From: Glaciecola sp965660815
GTDB lineage: Bacteria > Pseudomonadota > Gammaproteobacteria > Enterobacterales > Alteromonadaceae
Length of the DNA stretch: 64,000 nucleotides
Assembly: GCA_965660815.1 (NCBI GenBank)
Contig: CBFIBG010000013.1
Span: 1 to 64,000, forward strand
Direction: 5' to 3'
In this document: positions 27,254 through 35,996 of the stretch, one piece after another
Layout: each line of letters begins with the position of its first letter
Numbering within the stretch: the stretch's first letter is position 1
The notes under the pieces: model-generated
Seen by the model: only the letters and a program-made list of their open reading frames with translations
The model's database searches: none
What the model was told of the DNA's origin: nothing
Program-made: the position numbers and the translations under genes

Positions 27254-27892
27254 ATGAGCAAACCAATAGTTTTAGCAATTTCTGGAGCGTCTGGCTCCGG
27301 TAAATCGTTGTTTACCCAAAACCTCAAACTTAAATTAGAGAAACATGAACGGCAAGTACTGGTGCTTCAGGAAGATCACTACTACAAAGCACAAGACCAT
27401 ATTGCTTTAGAAGATCGGGCATCGACCAACTACGACCATCCCGACGCGTTTGAACACGATTTATTGCAAAAACATTTAATTTCTCTTTGCGATGGTAAAA
27501 GCATTGACTATCCCATTTATTGTTACAAAACTCATACGCGTCTCAAAGAATCTGAACGAGTTAAAAGCGCGCCAATTATCATCGTTGAAGGCATCATGTT
27601 GCTTACTCAAATACAATTATTTGAACAATTCGATTTTAAGGTATTTGTAGACACTCCATTAGATGTTTGTTTAATGCGAAGGATGCTACGAGATACTCAC
27701 GAGCGAGGAAGGACGCTTTCTTCTGTGGCACAACAGTACGAAAAAACTGTTAAGCCGATGTATCATAAGTTTATCGATCCTAGTAAAAATTTCGCCGACC
27801 TCATTGTTCCACATGGAGGTGAAAACTATTTAGCAGTTGATGCGCTGAGTGCATATTTGTTCAAACAAAACTATGGGAATAACAATGATTAG
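27254..27892 (+). CDS. udk: uridine kinase
   Basis: A 212-residue kinase of the uridine/cytidine kinase family, the same length as the E. coli enzyme. It phosphorylates uridine and cytidine to the monophosphates in pyrimidine salvage. The P-loop is GASGSGKS (residues 10-17). The substrate-binding segment DHYYKAQD and the DHPDAFEHDLL motif follow, with IIIVEGIMLL as the Walker B-like strand. The lid arginines are in RRMLRDTHERGR. It is the first gene of a likely operon: the transporter start codon overlaps its end by 8 bp. Together the two would take up and trap nucleosides. The start has TTTGGAGAAG upstream. Confidence 0.92.
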   Translation: MSKPIVLAISGASGSGKSLFTQNLKLKLEKHERQVLVLQEDHYYKAQDHIALEDRASTNYDHPDAFEHDLLQKHLISLCDGKSIDYPIYCYKTHTRLKESERVKSAPIIIVEGIMLLTQIQLFEQFDFKVFVDTPLDVCLMRRMLRDTHERGRTLSSVAQQYEKTVKPMYHKFIDPSKNFADLIVPHGGENYLAVDALSAYLFKQNYGNNND

Positions 27893-29108
27893 TGTTCTAG
27901 GCGTGATATTTATTTTTGCACTGGGTATAGCGTTAAGCAATGCTAGGTCAAAGATAAACTGGCGGACCGTTGGCGGAGCTTTTGCCATTCAAGCTGGCAT
28001 TGCAGGTTTCGTCTTGTATACGAGTATAGGCGTCACTGTGCTAAACAGTGTCACTCGATTTGTTCAAAACATTATAGATTACGGCAAGGCAGGCACGGCT
28101 TTTTTATTTGGTCCATTATCAAATTTAAGCGCAGAGCCAAATCTTGGATTTATATTCGCTTTTCAAGTGCTCCCTGTCATCATATTTTTCTCGTCACTGA
28201 TCGCTGTGCTTTATCACTTGCGTATTATGAGTGTAATTATCAATTTAATTGGCGGCGGTTTAAGTAAACTCCTTAAAACCAGCAACCCTGAGTCAATGTC
28301 TGCATCGGCGAACATATTTGTCGGCCAAACCGAAGCCCCATTAATTATTCGCCCTTTTCTCCCCAAAATGACACGAAGTGAATTATTTGCAGTAATGGTC
28401 GGTGGTCTTGCGTCCGTGGCTGGCTCAATTATGGCTGGGTATGCTAGCTTAGGCATTGAGTTGAAGTACCTAATAGCGGCAAGTTTCATGGCCGCACCTG
28501 CAGGATTAATGATGGCGAAAATTCTTGAGCCTGAGGTGGACGAGCCTAATCAAACACTTGACGAGGTCAAATCCGACGCACAAGAATACACCAACGTATT
28601 TGACGCGGCCGCGAGCGGCGCTGCATCTGGTATGAAATTAGCAGTCAACGTAGGGGCGATGTTACTTGCTTTCATAGCGTTAATAGCTCTACTTAACGGA
28701 ATTATGGGCTATATCGGAAGCCTGTTTGGGTTTGATAACTTAACGATTCAATATTTATTAGGGATAATCTTTCAGCCTATTGCATGGCTTATAGGGATCC
28801 CTTGGAGTGAAGCTACTTTAGCTGGGAGTTTCATTGGGCAAAAGTTAGTAGTAAATGAGTTTGTTGCTTACCTAGATTTCGTTGCCTACAAAGACCAGCT
28901 TTCGGTCTCTTCTCAAGCAATAATTACCTTCGCGCTATGTGGATTTGCAAATTTATCGTCCATTGCAATTTTGATGGGTGGGATAGGGGCAATGGCTCCT
29001 AACCGCAGATCAGACATAGCTAGACTCGGATTGAAAGCTGTATTCGCTGCTACTTTAGCAAATTTAATGAGCGCTGCGCTAGCCGGCATTTTCTTGTCTC
29101 TAGCATAA
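27885..29108 (+). CDS. NupC-family (CNT) nucleoside transporter
   Basis: About 407 residues with about ten membrane helices, a concentrative nucleoside transporter driven by a cation gradient. The CNT signature appears as NIFVGQTEAPLIIRP. It is followed by the second repeat around LVVNEFVAYLDF and FALCGFANLSSIAILMGGIG. I choose ATG 27885 (MISVLGVIF) rather than the upstream in-frame ATG at 27849 because it starts right at the first helix and has GGGA at a proper distance. Its start overlaps the stop region of udk, indicating translational coupling. It lies upstream of an IPNS-type oxygenase gene (56 bp gap). Confidence 0.93.
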   Translation: MISVLGVIFIFALGIALSNARSKINWRTVGGAFAIQAGIAGFVLYTSIGVTVLNSVTRFVQNIIDYGKAGTAFLFGPLSNLSAEPNLGFIFAFQVLPVIIFFSSLIAVLYHLRIMSVIINLIGGGLSKLLKTSNPESMSASANIFVGQTEAPLIIRPFLPKMTRSELFAVMVGGLASVAGSIMAGYASLGIELKYLIAASFMAAPAGLMMAKILEPEVDEPNQTLDEVKSDAQEYTNVFDAAASGAASGMKLAVNVGAMLLAFIALIALLNGIMGYIGSLFGFDNLTIQYLLGIIFQPIAWLIGIPWSEATLAGSFIGQKLVVNEFVAYLDFVAYKDQLSVSSQAIITFALCGFANLSSIAILMGGIGAMAPNRRSDIARLGLKAVFAATLANLMSAALAGIFLSLA

Positions 29109-29164
29109 TTTAATCAATTGATTGAATATGACAAGATAAATTCTGACATAGAGTAAAATGAAAA

Positions 29165-30004
29165 ATGACTTTAGAAGCTGTTGATTATCATTCTAAAAAC
29201 GCTGCAAAAGACTTTGTTGAATCACTTAGAAATACCGGGTTTGGTGTATTAAAAAACCATCCTATTTCACAACAAAGTGTTCGTAGCATTTACCAAAATT
29301 GGGAAGCCTTTTTTAATTCAGACGAAAAACAAGCGTATGTTTATAACAAAGAGACGCAAGATGGCTTTTTCCCTCAATCTGTTTCAGAAATTGCAAAAGG
29401 ATTCACCAAAAAGGACATTAAAGAATATTATCATTACTATCCGTGGGGAAAGTGCCCTGCGCAATTGAAACAAGAAATACATAACTATTACACTGAGACT
29501 CTTAATCTTGCTTCACAACTATTGTCTTGGATTGAACAAGAGTCTCCGGCAGATGTTCAGGCCCAATACAAAGAGCCTCTTTCTAACATGATTGACAATA
29601 GTTCTCAGACACTCCTGCGCATTCTTCATTATCCACCATTGAAAGGAGACGAAGAACCAGAAGCAATAAGAGCCGCGGCTCATGAAGACATAAACCTAAT
29701 TACTATCTTACCAGCAGCCAACGAACCCGGTCTTCAAGTCAAGGCTAAAGATGGCAGTTGGTTAGATGTGCCTTGCGAGTTTGGCAGTCTCATTGTGAAT
29801 ATTGGCGATATGTTGCAAGAAGCATCTGGACACTATTTTCCTTCTACTACGCACCGCGTTATGAATCCTCAGGGCACTGATACAAGCAAAGCTAGAATTT
29901 CTTTGCCGCTGTTCCTTCACCCGAGACCTGATGTTATTTTATCTGACAAATATACCGCTGATAACTATTTAAAAGAGCGCTTAAAGCAGTTGGGTGTGGT
30001 CTAG
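29165..30004 (+). CDS. isopenicillin-N-synthase-family 2-oxoglutarate/Fe(II) oxygenase
   Basis: A 279-residue oxygenase. The C-terminal jelly-roll has the iron ligands HxD in AAHEDINLITIL and the distal His in TTHRVMNP. The RxS motif for 2-oxoglutarate is in ARISLPLF. The N-terminal part (GFGVLKNHPISQ) is the DIOX_N domain of this family. The gene probably shares a transcript with udk and the nucleoside transporter. The family includes thymine-7-hydroxylase, so a nucleoside or base substrate is conceivable, but this is inference from position only. Unrelated substrates such as amino acids are equally possible. It ends 18 bp from a convergent gene. Confidence 0.88.
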   Translation: MTLEAVDYHSKNAAKDFVESLRNTGFGVLKNHPISQQSVRSIYQNWEAFFNSDEKQAYVYNKETQDGFFPQSVSEIAKGFTKKDIKEYYHYYPWGKCPAQLKQEIHNYYTETLNLASQLLSWIEQESPADVQAQYKEPLSNMIDNSSQTLLRILHYPPLKGDEEPEAIRAAAHEDINLITILPAANEPGLQVKAKDGSWLDVPCEFGSLIVNIGDMLQEASGHYFPSTTHRVMNPQGTDTSKARISLPLFLHPRPDVILSDKYTADNYLKERLKQLGVV

Positions 30005-30022
30005 TTAAAATAAATAAAGATA

Positions 30023-31177
30023 TTAGAAGAGTAATTCAAGTTTGGCTGAATATTTTTCAGCCAAACGATTGTCTCGGGAGGCAGTCTTAGCCTTTAGTAA
30101 CGCTTTTCTACTTTGCTGTTTTTTATCAAGTTCGTAGTATGCGGACGCCATGGAAGCATACACCTCATGCAATCTGGCGTTTAGTTTTATTGCGTCATTA
30201 TAATGAACAATCGCTCGTTCAAAATCAGCTCTTCGAGCGGCTTTCTCTCCCAGCATAAAATGATAATATGGATTGGATAGTCTCTGTTCATGTAAGTCTG
30301 CTAGCAGCTGCTCAGCCAGTTCGTAATTCCCTGATTTGTTGTATAAAATCGCAAGGTTTTCATAAGCCGATGAATACTCTGGATTGAGCTTTATCGCGTA
30401 TTTATAAAACTCTTCAGCGATCGAGTCTAAATCATTTCTAGCAAGTAAAACACCTATATTTAAGTAGGCGCTTTGATTAGAATCATCTGCTAATAAAGCC
30501 TCCTTTAGATACGTATAAGCCATTGCATAATTTTCTTTGATTAAATATTCAGCTCCTTTATTTGAGTAGAAAAAAGACACTATCTGTTGTTTAGTTAATT
30601 TGACTGTCTCTAAATAACTATGTCTTCGCAAAGGATTAAAATCAATAGTGATTTTATTCTGCTTCGTGAAGTACTTTGAATTAGAAATAGACGCTTTTGA
30701 TACCAAATTCACGTGTCTATTTATCAGTGTGTTACCTGCCCTAGTGGTCCAAAATTCAGGTATTAGGACTTCTTGGAAGGACGTTTCCAAGTTAAGCTCT
30801 TTTAACATGGCGTAGGTCATTATAGTGAGTGACAAGCAATTTGCCTGTCTATTTTCAAAAGTCTGTTGAGCGGTTGTATTAGCATTACTTTGATAAATTA
30901 AAGACAAGTTACTGTTATCAAAAATTGAGGTCACCAGCGCAGTAAGCTGTGCTTGTTGGGTTTCAGAATGCTTTGTCACATGTCTGACATAACGCTTTGT
31001 CTCATCGGCTAAATAGAAAATGTCTTCAACGCTTTCAATTTGCGCCGATTGCTGCGTTTCAAAAAGTTGAGTAGGGAGCGTTGGTGGCGTACGTTCAGGA
31101 TTATATTCGGACGTTATTTTGCAGGCTGAAATAAAATATGACAGCATTATTATCTGTATACAACGTGCAAGGCTCAT
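30023..31177 (-). CDS. lipoprotein with transglutaminase-like and TPR regions
   Basis: A protein of about 384 residues. I choose ATG 31177 because GGAGGT stands seven bases before it and the product then starts with a proper lipoprotein signal (MSLARCIQIIMLSYFISAC, lipobox ISAC). Longer in-frame starts exist up to 31252 but lack such support. After the Cys comes a transglutaminase-like segment with Cys in ANCLSLTIM, His in NRHVNL and Asp in TIDFNP. Several TPR repeats follow (for example SAYENLAILYNKSGNYELAEQLL). It is anchored in the envelope, probably the outer membrane. Such proteins may act as peptidases or assembly factors; the role here is unknown. A hairpin-forming repeat lies inside the last codons (30040-30066). 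Confidence 0.85.
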   Translation of the reverse strand: MSLARCIQIIMLSYFISACKITSEYNPERTPPTLPTQLFETQQSAQIESVEDIFYLADETKRYVRHVTKHSETQQAQLTALVTSIFDNSNLSLIYQSNANTTAQQTFENRQANCLSLTIMTYAMLKELNLETSFQEVLIPEFWTTRAGNTLINRHVNLVSKASISNSKYFTKQNKITIDFNPLRRHSYLETVKLTKQQIVSFFYSNKGAEYLIKENYAMAYTYLKEALLADDSNQSAYLNIGVLLARNDLDSIAEEFYKYAIKLNPEYSSAYENLAILYNKSGNYELAEQLLADLHEQRLSNPYYHFMLGEKAARRADFERAIVHYNDAIKLNARLHEVYASMASAYYELDKKQQSRKALLKAKTASRDNRLAEKYSAKLELLF

Positions 31178-31319
31178 ATAACGTACCTCCACCCAAAATA
31201 CATTACGAATTAACATAAGTATAACATATAAATGTCTGGAATAATGCATCAAGTAGAGTGACCATCAAGAACACATATCACCCTGTAAAGAAACCTTGTC
31301 TTTAGACTAAAGAACTGAA

Positions 31320-31340
31320 ATATATTAGATAGTAATATAT
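31320..31340. promoter_or_regulatory. palindrome between lipoprotein gene and crbS
   Basis: ATATATTA-GATAG-TAATATAT, a perfect 8-bp inverted repeat in the divergent region. It is AT-rich, so chance is possible; otherwise an operator for either gene. Confidence 0.25.
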
Positions 31341-31469
31341 GAATGCATATGAAGCTAAATTCAGTTTTTCTTTTATTTCACCTCAACATAATACGATAGT
31401 CGTAACTCTCTAATGCAAATCTAGTTTATTATATTGAGTTTATGTTAAGAGATTGTGCAGGATAACTTT

Positions 31470-34400
31470 ATGTCTTTAGGTTGGCTAGCCTTAGCTATCA
31501 GCTATTTGATTTTTCTTTTTTGGATAGCACGGTGGGGAGATACTAACTCTCAAACTGCAAGGTGGCTTACCTCTCACCCTTTTGTTTACAGTTTAGCACT
31601 TGGCATTTATTGCACCGCATGGACATTTTATGGTGCGGTAGGTCAAGCAAATGAGCAACAGTGGATGTATTTACCCATACTAGTGGGTCCTATTATTGTT
31701 TATTTCTTTGGTTATTCATTCATTTACAAGCTTACCCATGTAAGCAAAAAGCAACATATCAGTACTATTGCCGATTTCATAAGTTCAAGATACGGCAAAC
31801 GTCAAGTAGTTGCTTTAGTCGTTACTATTATAGCTCTATTAGCCACTATTCCCTACGTGGCATTGCAGTTGAAAGCAATTGGTTCAACTTTCCAGCTGAT
31901 TACCTCAGAGCAAAACAGTACACTAATAGTGGTATCTGCAACCACATTAATTGCGCTATTTGCGATGTTTTTCGGCACAAGAAATACCGATGTCACCCAA
32001 TATAGACGAGGATTAATATTAGCAATATCATTTGAATCTTGTTTTAAACTGCTTGCTCTAATCCTTGTCGCCGTTATCGGATATCAATTATGGCAGAATT
32101 CTGGACATACAGATATGTTTTCTGAATACACAACGCCCGAGGCTATCTCCAGTTTTTATTCATTTGACTTTTGGGCACAAACGCTGATGGCTGCTGCCGC
32201 CATTATCTGTCTGCCAAGGCAATTTCACGTAGCAGTTATTGATAATTTAAAGATCTCTCATTTGAAAACTGCACGTTGGTTTTTCCCAATCTACTTATTG
32301 CTAATAGCTGCAACCATTCCGATCATTGCAATTGCAGGAAAGGCTATGTTTGCAGACCAAAATATTTCTGCAGATACTTATGTAATGGGGTTGGCAATTA
32401 TGTCTGAGTCAACACTTTTACAAGTAATCGTCTTTCTTGGAGGTCTATCTGCAGCCACAGCAATGATTATTGTCGCTACCCTAACGCTCAGTACTATGAT
32501 TACAAATGATGTTGTCTTACCAAAACTTATGGACAGAGAAACTTACGCAAGTGTGGATAGAGTAAAAAGAATTAAAACCATACGACGCGGAATTATTGGG
32601 TTTATTCTTTTGCTTGCATTGGCGTACCAACATCAAATGGCTAACCAAGCTAGTTTGTCGTCTATCGGCTTACTCGCATTTTCGTTGGTTATTCATCTAT
32701 TACCTGCAATTATAGGTGGATTATATTGGAAGAATGGACATGCGCATGGTGTATATGCGGGCCTAGTTGGCGGACTGCTGGTATGGTTGATGTTTTTATT
32801 TTTACCTCTTTTTGGGGTTGATGCGCAAACCGGTAACTATGCAATACAGAACAATATGCTTAGTCAAGCTGCGATATATAGTTTAATTGCGAATTGTCTG
32901 TTTTACATCGCTTTTTCATTAATGGCAAAACCGAGGCTTATTGATAGAATTCAAGCCAAAATGTTTGTTGAGCCCACCACTATTAATCCTCAACTGAAAG
33001 CGTTTCAAATAATTGAAGTAAACGTATCAGATTTAAAAACGCTCATATCAAGATTTACCGGTGACAAAAGGTCACAGCAGTTATTCGATTTATATATAGA
33101 ACAAGAAAATGACAATCAACCACTTATCGACAATGAAATTGCCGACCAAAAGCTATTAGCTTTTTGCGAAAGAGCGCTAGGTGGTGTAGTTGGTTCGTCA
33201 AGTGCAAAAGCTCTAATAGATAGTTTAACCAAGGGTAAAAAGCTCGATATAACCGACGTTGTTAACTTCTTCGATGATACCACTCAAGCAATGCAATTTA
33301 ATATGAGTGCGCTTTTGACGTCTCTAGAGAACATCGATCAAGGTATTAGTGTGATAGATAAAAATCTAAGATTGATGGCATGGAACAAACGGTACACTGA
33401 CTTATTTAATTACCCAAGCGAATTAGTAGCAATTGGCGCGCCAATAGAACCCTTAATACGGCATAACGTTCTTCGCGGAACCTGTGGGCCTGGTGAAGTA
33501 GAATCCTTAGTCGAGAGGCGGATGCAACACCTTCGAAATGGCACTCCTCATAAATTCACAAGGCAAAGAGACGATGGTCATGTGATTGAGATGGTAGGTA
33601 ATCCATTACCTGGGGGTGGATTTGTGACCAGTTATCACGACATTACTGGCTATATAGAAATACAAGAGGCACTTAAAGAAAGTAACATTGATTTAGCAGC
33701 ACGAGTAGAGAAAAGAACCGAAGAAGTTCACTCTATTAATGCTGAGTTAAGACTTGAGATAGAGAGGCGAAATGAGCTAGAACAGAGCCTTATCAGAGCA
33801 AGACAAGAGGCTGAAGCAGCGAATGAAAGCAAAACTCGATTTTTAGCTTTAGCCAGTCATGACGTATTGCAACCATTGAATGCGGCAAAATTATATTTGA
33901 CAGCTTTACAAGAGAGTAGTTTTGAAGACGAAATCCAAATTATATTGAAGAAACTCAACGATTCGGTTGTATCAAGTGAAACTCTAATAAGTACCATACT
34001 CGATATTTCTAGGCTAGACCAAGGTGAATTAAAGCCTTTTATTGAAACAGTAAACATCAGAGAAGTCATTCATCCGATCATAAATGAAATGAGCATGAAG
34101 GCGAAAGACAAAGGATTGAATTTTCGTCATAGGATTATGGACTGCTGGGTGAGTGCGGACAAAACCTATCTTTATCGTATCATTCAAAACTTAGTTTCTA
34201 ATGCAGTTAAGTACACTAAAACAGGTAAGGTATTAGTGACTGTTCGTAAAGTAAAAGGTAAAGCTGTGATACAAGTACGAGATACCGGTATAGGCATACC
34301 CAAGTTACAACAAGCCGCTATTTTCAGTGATTTTTATAGAGTTCAAAATACCGACGAGCAAGGCATAGGACTTGGTTTAGGGGTCGTTAAACGCTTAAGT

Positions 34401-34925
34401 CAGCAATTGAGTTGTACGATGCGCGTAGATTCTACTGAAAATCAAGGATCATGCTTTACTATTGAGTTTGTCAATGTGCCGCCACCAGAGGTGCCAAAAG
34501 TTATTCTTAAGCCCTCACAATCTATCTTTAACAAACTAAAAATTCTTTGCGTGGATGATCAGCAAGAAAACTTGGACGCGATGGAAACGGTACTGCTGAA
34601 ATGGGGCATTCAAGTTGGTTTAGCTAAAAATCATACTCAAGCGCTAGCGGTGGCAAAAGAAATAGAGCCTCATATCCTATTAGTGGATTATCAATTAGGC
34701 AAAGGCCCTGATGGACTAGAAATAATTGATATGATTAGGCAGCAATCTAACGCGATTATTCCCGCATGTTTGGTAACTGCTAAAAGAGGTGACGAGTTGT
34801 TAAAAATGTGCAGCGATCAAGGAGTAAACTACTTGTCTAAACCAATAAAGCCTGCCAAATTGCGAACATTAATCCAAAGCATGGCCAAATTTATTCGCAA
34901 CGTAACTGTAGAACAAAAGAAGTAA
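31470..34925 (+). CDS. crbS: CrbS-type sensor kinase with sodium/solute symporter domain
   Basis: About 1151 residues. The N-terminal half (about 1-480) is a sodium:solute symporter-like domain with about 13 helices. A PAS region (about 605-720; SALLTSLENIDQGISVIDKN), a coiled coil and HisKA with H797 in SHDVLQPLNA follow. HATPase (NLVSNAVKYT, DTGIGIP, GLGLGV) and a C-terminal receiver with D1073 in LLVDYQLG complete it. This order is that of CrbS, which with CrbR drives the acetate switch by activating acs in Vibrio, Pseudomonas and relatives. Both crbR and acs lie just downstream on the opposite strand. I choose ATG 31470 (AGGA eight bases before) over the GTG at 31455. Confidence 0.93.
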   Translation: MSLGWLALAISYLIFLFWIARWGDTNSQTARWLTSHPFVYSLALGIYCTAWTFYGAVGQANEQQWMYLPILVGPIIVYFFGYSFIYKLTHVSKKQHISTIADFISSRYGKRQVVALVVTIIALLATIPYVALQLKAIGSTFQLITSEQNSTLIVVSATTLIALFAMFFGTRNTDVTQYRRGLILAISFESCFKLLALILVAVIGYQLWQNSGHTDMFSEYTTPEAISSFYSFDFWAQTLMAAAAIICLPRQFHVAVIDNLKISHLKTARWFFPIYLLLIAATIPIIAIAGKAMFADQNISADTYVMGLAIMSESTLLQVIVFLGGLSAATAMIIVATLTLSTMITNDVVLPKLMDRETYASVDRVKRIKTIRRGIIGFILLLALAYQHQMANQASLSSIGLLAFSLVIHLLPAIIGGLYWKNGHAHGVYAGLVGGLLVWLMFLFLPLFGVDAQTGNYAIQNNMLSQAAIYSLIANCLFYIAFSLMAKPRLIDRIQAKMFVEPTTINPQLKAFQIIEVNVSDLKTLISRFTGDKRSQQLFDLYIEQENDNQPLIDNEIADQKLLAFCERALGGVVGSSSAKALIDSLTKGKKLDITDVVNFFDDTTQAMQFNMSALLTSLENIDQGISVIDKNLRLMAWNKRYTDLFNYPSELVAIGAPIEPLIRHNVLRGTCGPGEVESLVERRMQHLRNGTPHKFTRQRDDGHVIEMVGNPLPGGGFVTSYHDITGYIEIQEALKESNIDLAARVEKRTEEVHSINAELRLEIERRNELEQSLIRARQEAEAANESKTRFLALASHDVLQPLNAAKLYLTALQESSFEDEIQIILKKLNDSVVSSETLISTILDISRLDQGELKPFIETVNIREVIHPIINEMSMKAKDKGLNFRHRIMDCWVSADKTYLYRIIQNLVSNAVKYTKTGKVLVTVRKVKGKAVIQVRDTGIGIPKLQQAAIFSDFYRVQNTDEQGIGLGLGVVKRLSQQLSCTMRVDSTENQGSCFTIEFVNVPPPEVPKVILKPSQSIFNKLKILCVDDQQENLDAMETVLLKWGIQVGLAKNHTQALAVAKEIEPHILLVDYQLGKGPDGLEIIDMIRQQSNAIIPACLVTAKRGDELLKMCSDQGVNYLSKPIKPAKLRTLIQSMAKFIRNVTVEQKK

Positions 34926-34984
34926 ATGGGTATAAATAATGCTCAGTATAAGGAGTAACCCTTTACTCTAGCGTATCGTTATAC

Positions 34985-35028
34985 GAAGAAAAGTGTCGTT
35001 GGAGGAAGAAAAGTGTCGTTGGAGGAAG
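34985..35028. repeat. tandem 20-bp repeat, 2.2 copies
   Basis: The unit GAAGAAAAGTGTCGTTGGAG occurs at 34985-35004 and again at 35005-35024, followed by GAAG. It lies between crbS and its terminator, in non-coding DNA. Confidence 0.85.
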
Positions 35029-35068
35029 TATCGTTAAGACAATGCAAATATATTTTGCCGAGTTAGAT

Positions 35069-35100
35069 ATTATAAAAGAGCATAAATGCTCTTTTATAAT
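35069..35100. terminator. bidirectional terminator between crbS and crbR
   Basis: ATTATAAAAGAGCAT and its exact reverse complement form a 15-bp inverted repeat around AA. A-rich and T-rich arms give T-runs on both strands, and the genes converge here. Confidence 0.75.
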
Positions 35101-35115
35101 TGAAGTATCAATAAA

Positions 35116-35769
35116 TTAACCGGCCTCTTTCTCTGGTGGTTCTAATTGCAATTCAGAAGCTATTAAAACTGCTTGAGTACGATTATTGATACCAAGCTTC
35201 CTAAAAATTGCTGTAACGTGAGCCTTGACGGTCGCCTCTGCAATATCTAAGTTATACCCTATCTGTTTGTTCAATAAGCCGTCGCGCATATAGCATAAAA
35301 CCTTGTACTGAGAAGGAGTCAAACTAGCGACGTTTTCAGCTAACTTACTAAAGTTTTCATCAACATCTTTGATTTTAAGCCTTACTGACTCTGGTAACCA
35401 TATATCGCCCTCTAACATTGCATTCAAGGCTTGTCCAATTTCGTCTGCACTGGCTGTTTTAGGAATGAATCCCATTGCACCCAAGCCGACTATTTTGGAT
35501 ATAAGATTTGCATCTTCAGTACCAGATATTACAGCTATCGGCAAATCTGGAAATTGTTTCTGGATGTGCAAAAAACCAAATAAATCACTGCTTCCCGGCA
35601 TATGTAGGTCAAGCATTAATAAGTCGACTTCATGGTCTTGAAGGGCACTTACAGTGCTGTTTAGATCACCCGATTCTACTATTTCGATATCAGAAAAGGA
35701 TAAGTTCAGTGCGCCTTTAAGGGCATCTCTGTATAGAGGGTGGTCGTCAGCGATTAAGAGTGAAATCAT
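35116..35769 (-). CDS. crbR: CrbR-type LuxR-family response regulator
   Basis: A 217-residue NarL/FixJ-type regulator. The receiver domain (1-120) has D8/D9 and phospho-acceptor D54 in LMLDLHMPG. A LuxR helix-turn-helix (about 150-210) reads LTPSQYKVLCYMRDG followed by NKQIGYNLDIAEATVKAHV. Encoded between crbS and acs, it is almost certainly CrbR, the activator of acetyl-CoA synthetase expression. The position is convergent with crbS and codirectional with acs, which lies upstream; about 230 bp and the acs terminator separate them, so it has its own promoter. Confidence 0.9.
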   Translation of the reverse strand: MISLLIADDHPLYRDALKGALNLSFSDIEIVESGDLNSTVSALQDHEVDLLMLDLHMPGSSDLFGFLHIQKQFPDLPIAVISGTEDANLISKIVGLGAMGFIPKTASADEIGQALNAMLEGDIWLPESVRLKIKDVDENFSKLAENVASLTPSQYKVLCYMRDGLLNKQIGYNLDIAEATVKAHVTAIFRKLGINNRTQAVLIASELQLEPPEKEAG

Positions 35770-35936
35770 AATGCTTCCCTGTTTTTAATAGTGTGTCATG
35801 TTTGCTAAATCATTTGTGTATGTCAGCGCGTTATAGTTTATCAATTTGTTAACAAGTTGCAATGAGTTTATGAATTTACTTATTCATAAGTGTATATTTG
35901 CCTATATTCATTGTGTAAATCAATTATCCAATTAAA

Positions 35937-35963
35937 AAAGGCAAGCTAAATTAGCTTGCCTTT
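35937..35963 (-). terminator. rho-independent terminator of acs
   Basis: AAAGGCAAGCTA / TAGCTTGCCTTT, a 12-bp perfect stem with loop AAT, followed on the minus strand by TTTT. It starts 34 bp after the acs stop codon. Confidence 0.85.
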
Positions 35964-35996
35964 CTGTTAACAACTACCACTTAGTATGATTAACAA

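Noticed and set aside
27849..27884. Upstream in-frame ATG for the nucleoside transporter
   Set aside because: It would add a polar segment inside the udk gene; the ATG at 27885 has a better ribosome site and starts at the first helix.
30040..30066. Strong inverted repeat TTTGGCTGA / TCAGCCAAA
   Set aside because: It lies inside the last codons of the TPR lipoprotein gene with no T-tract directly after, so it is not called a terminator.
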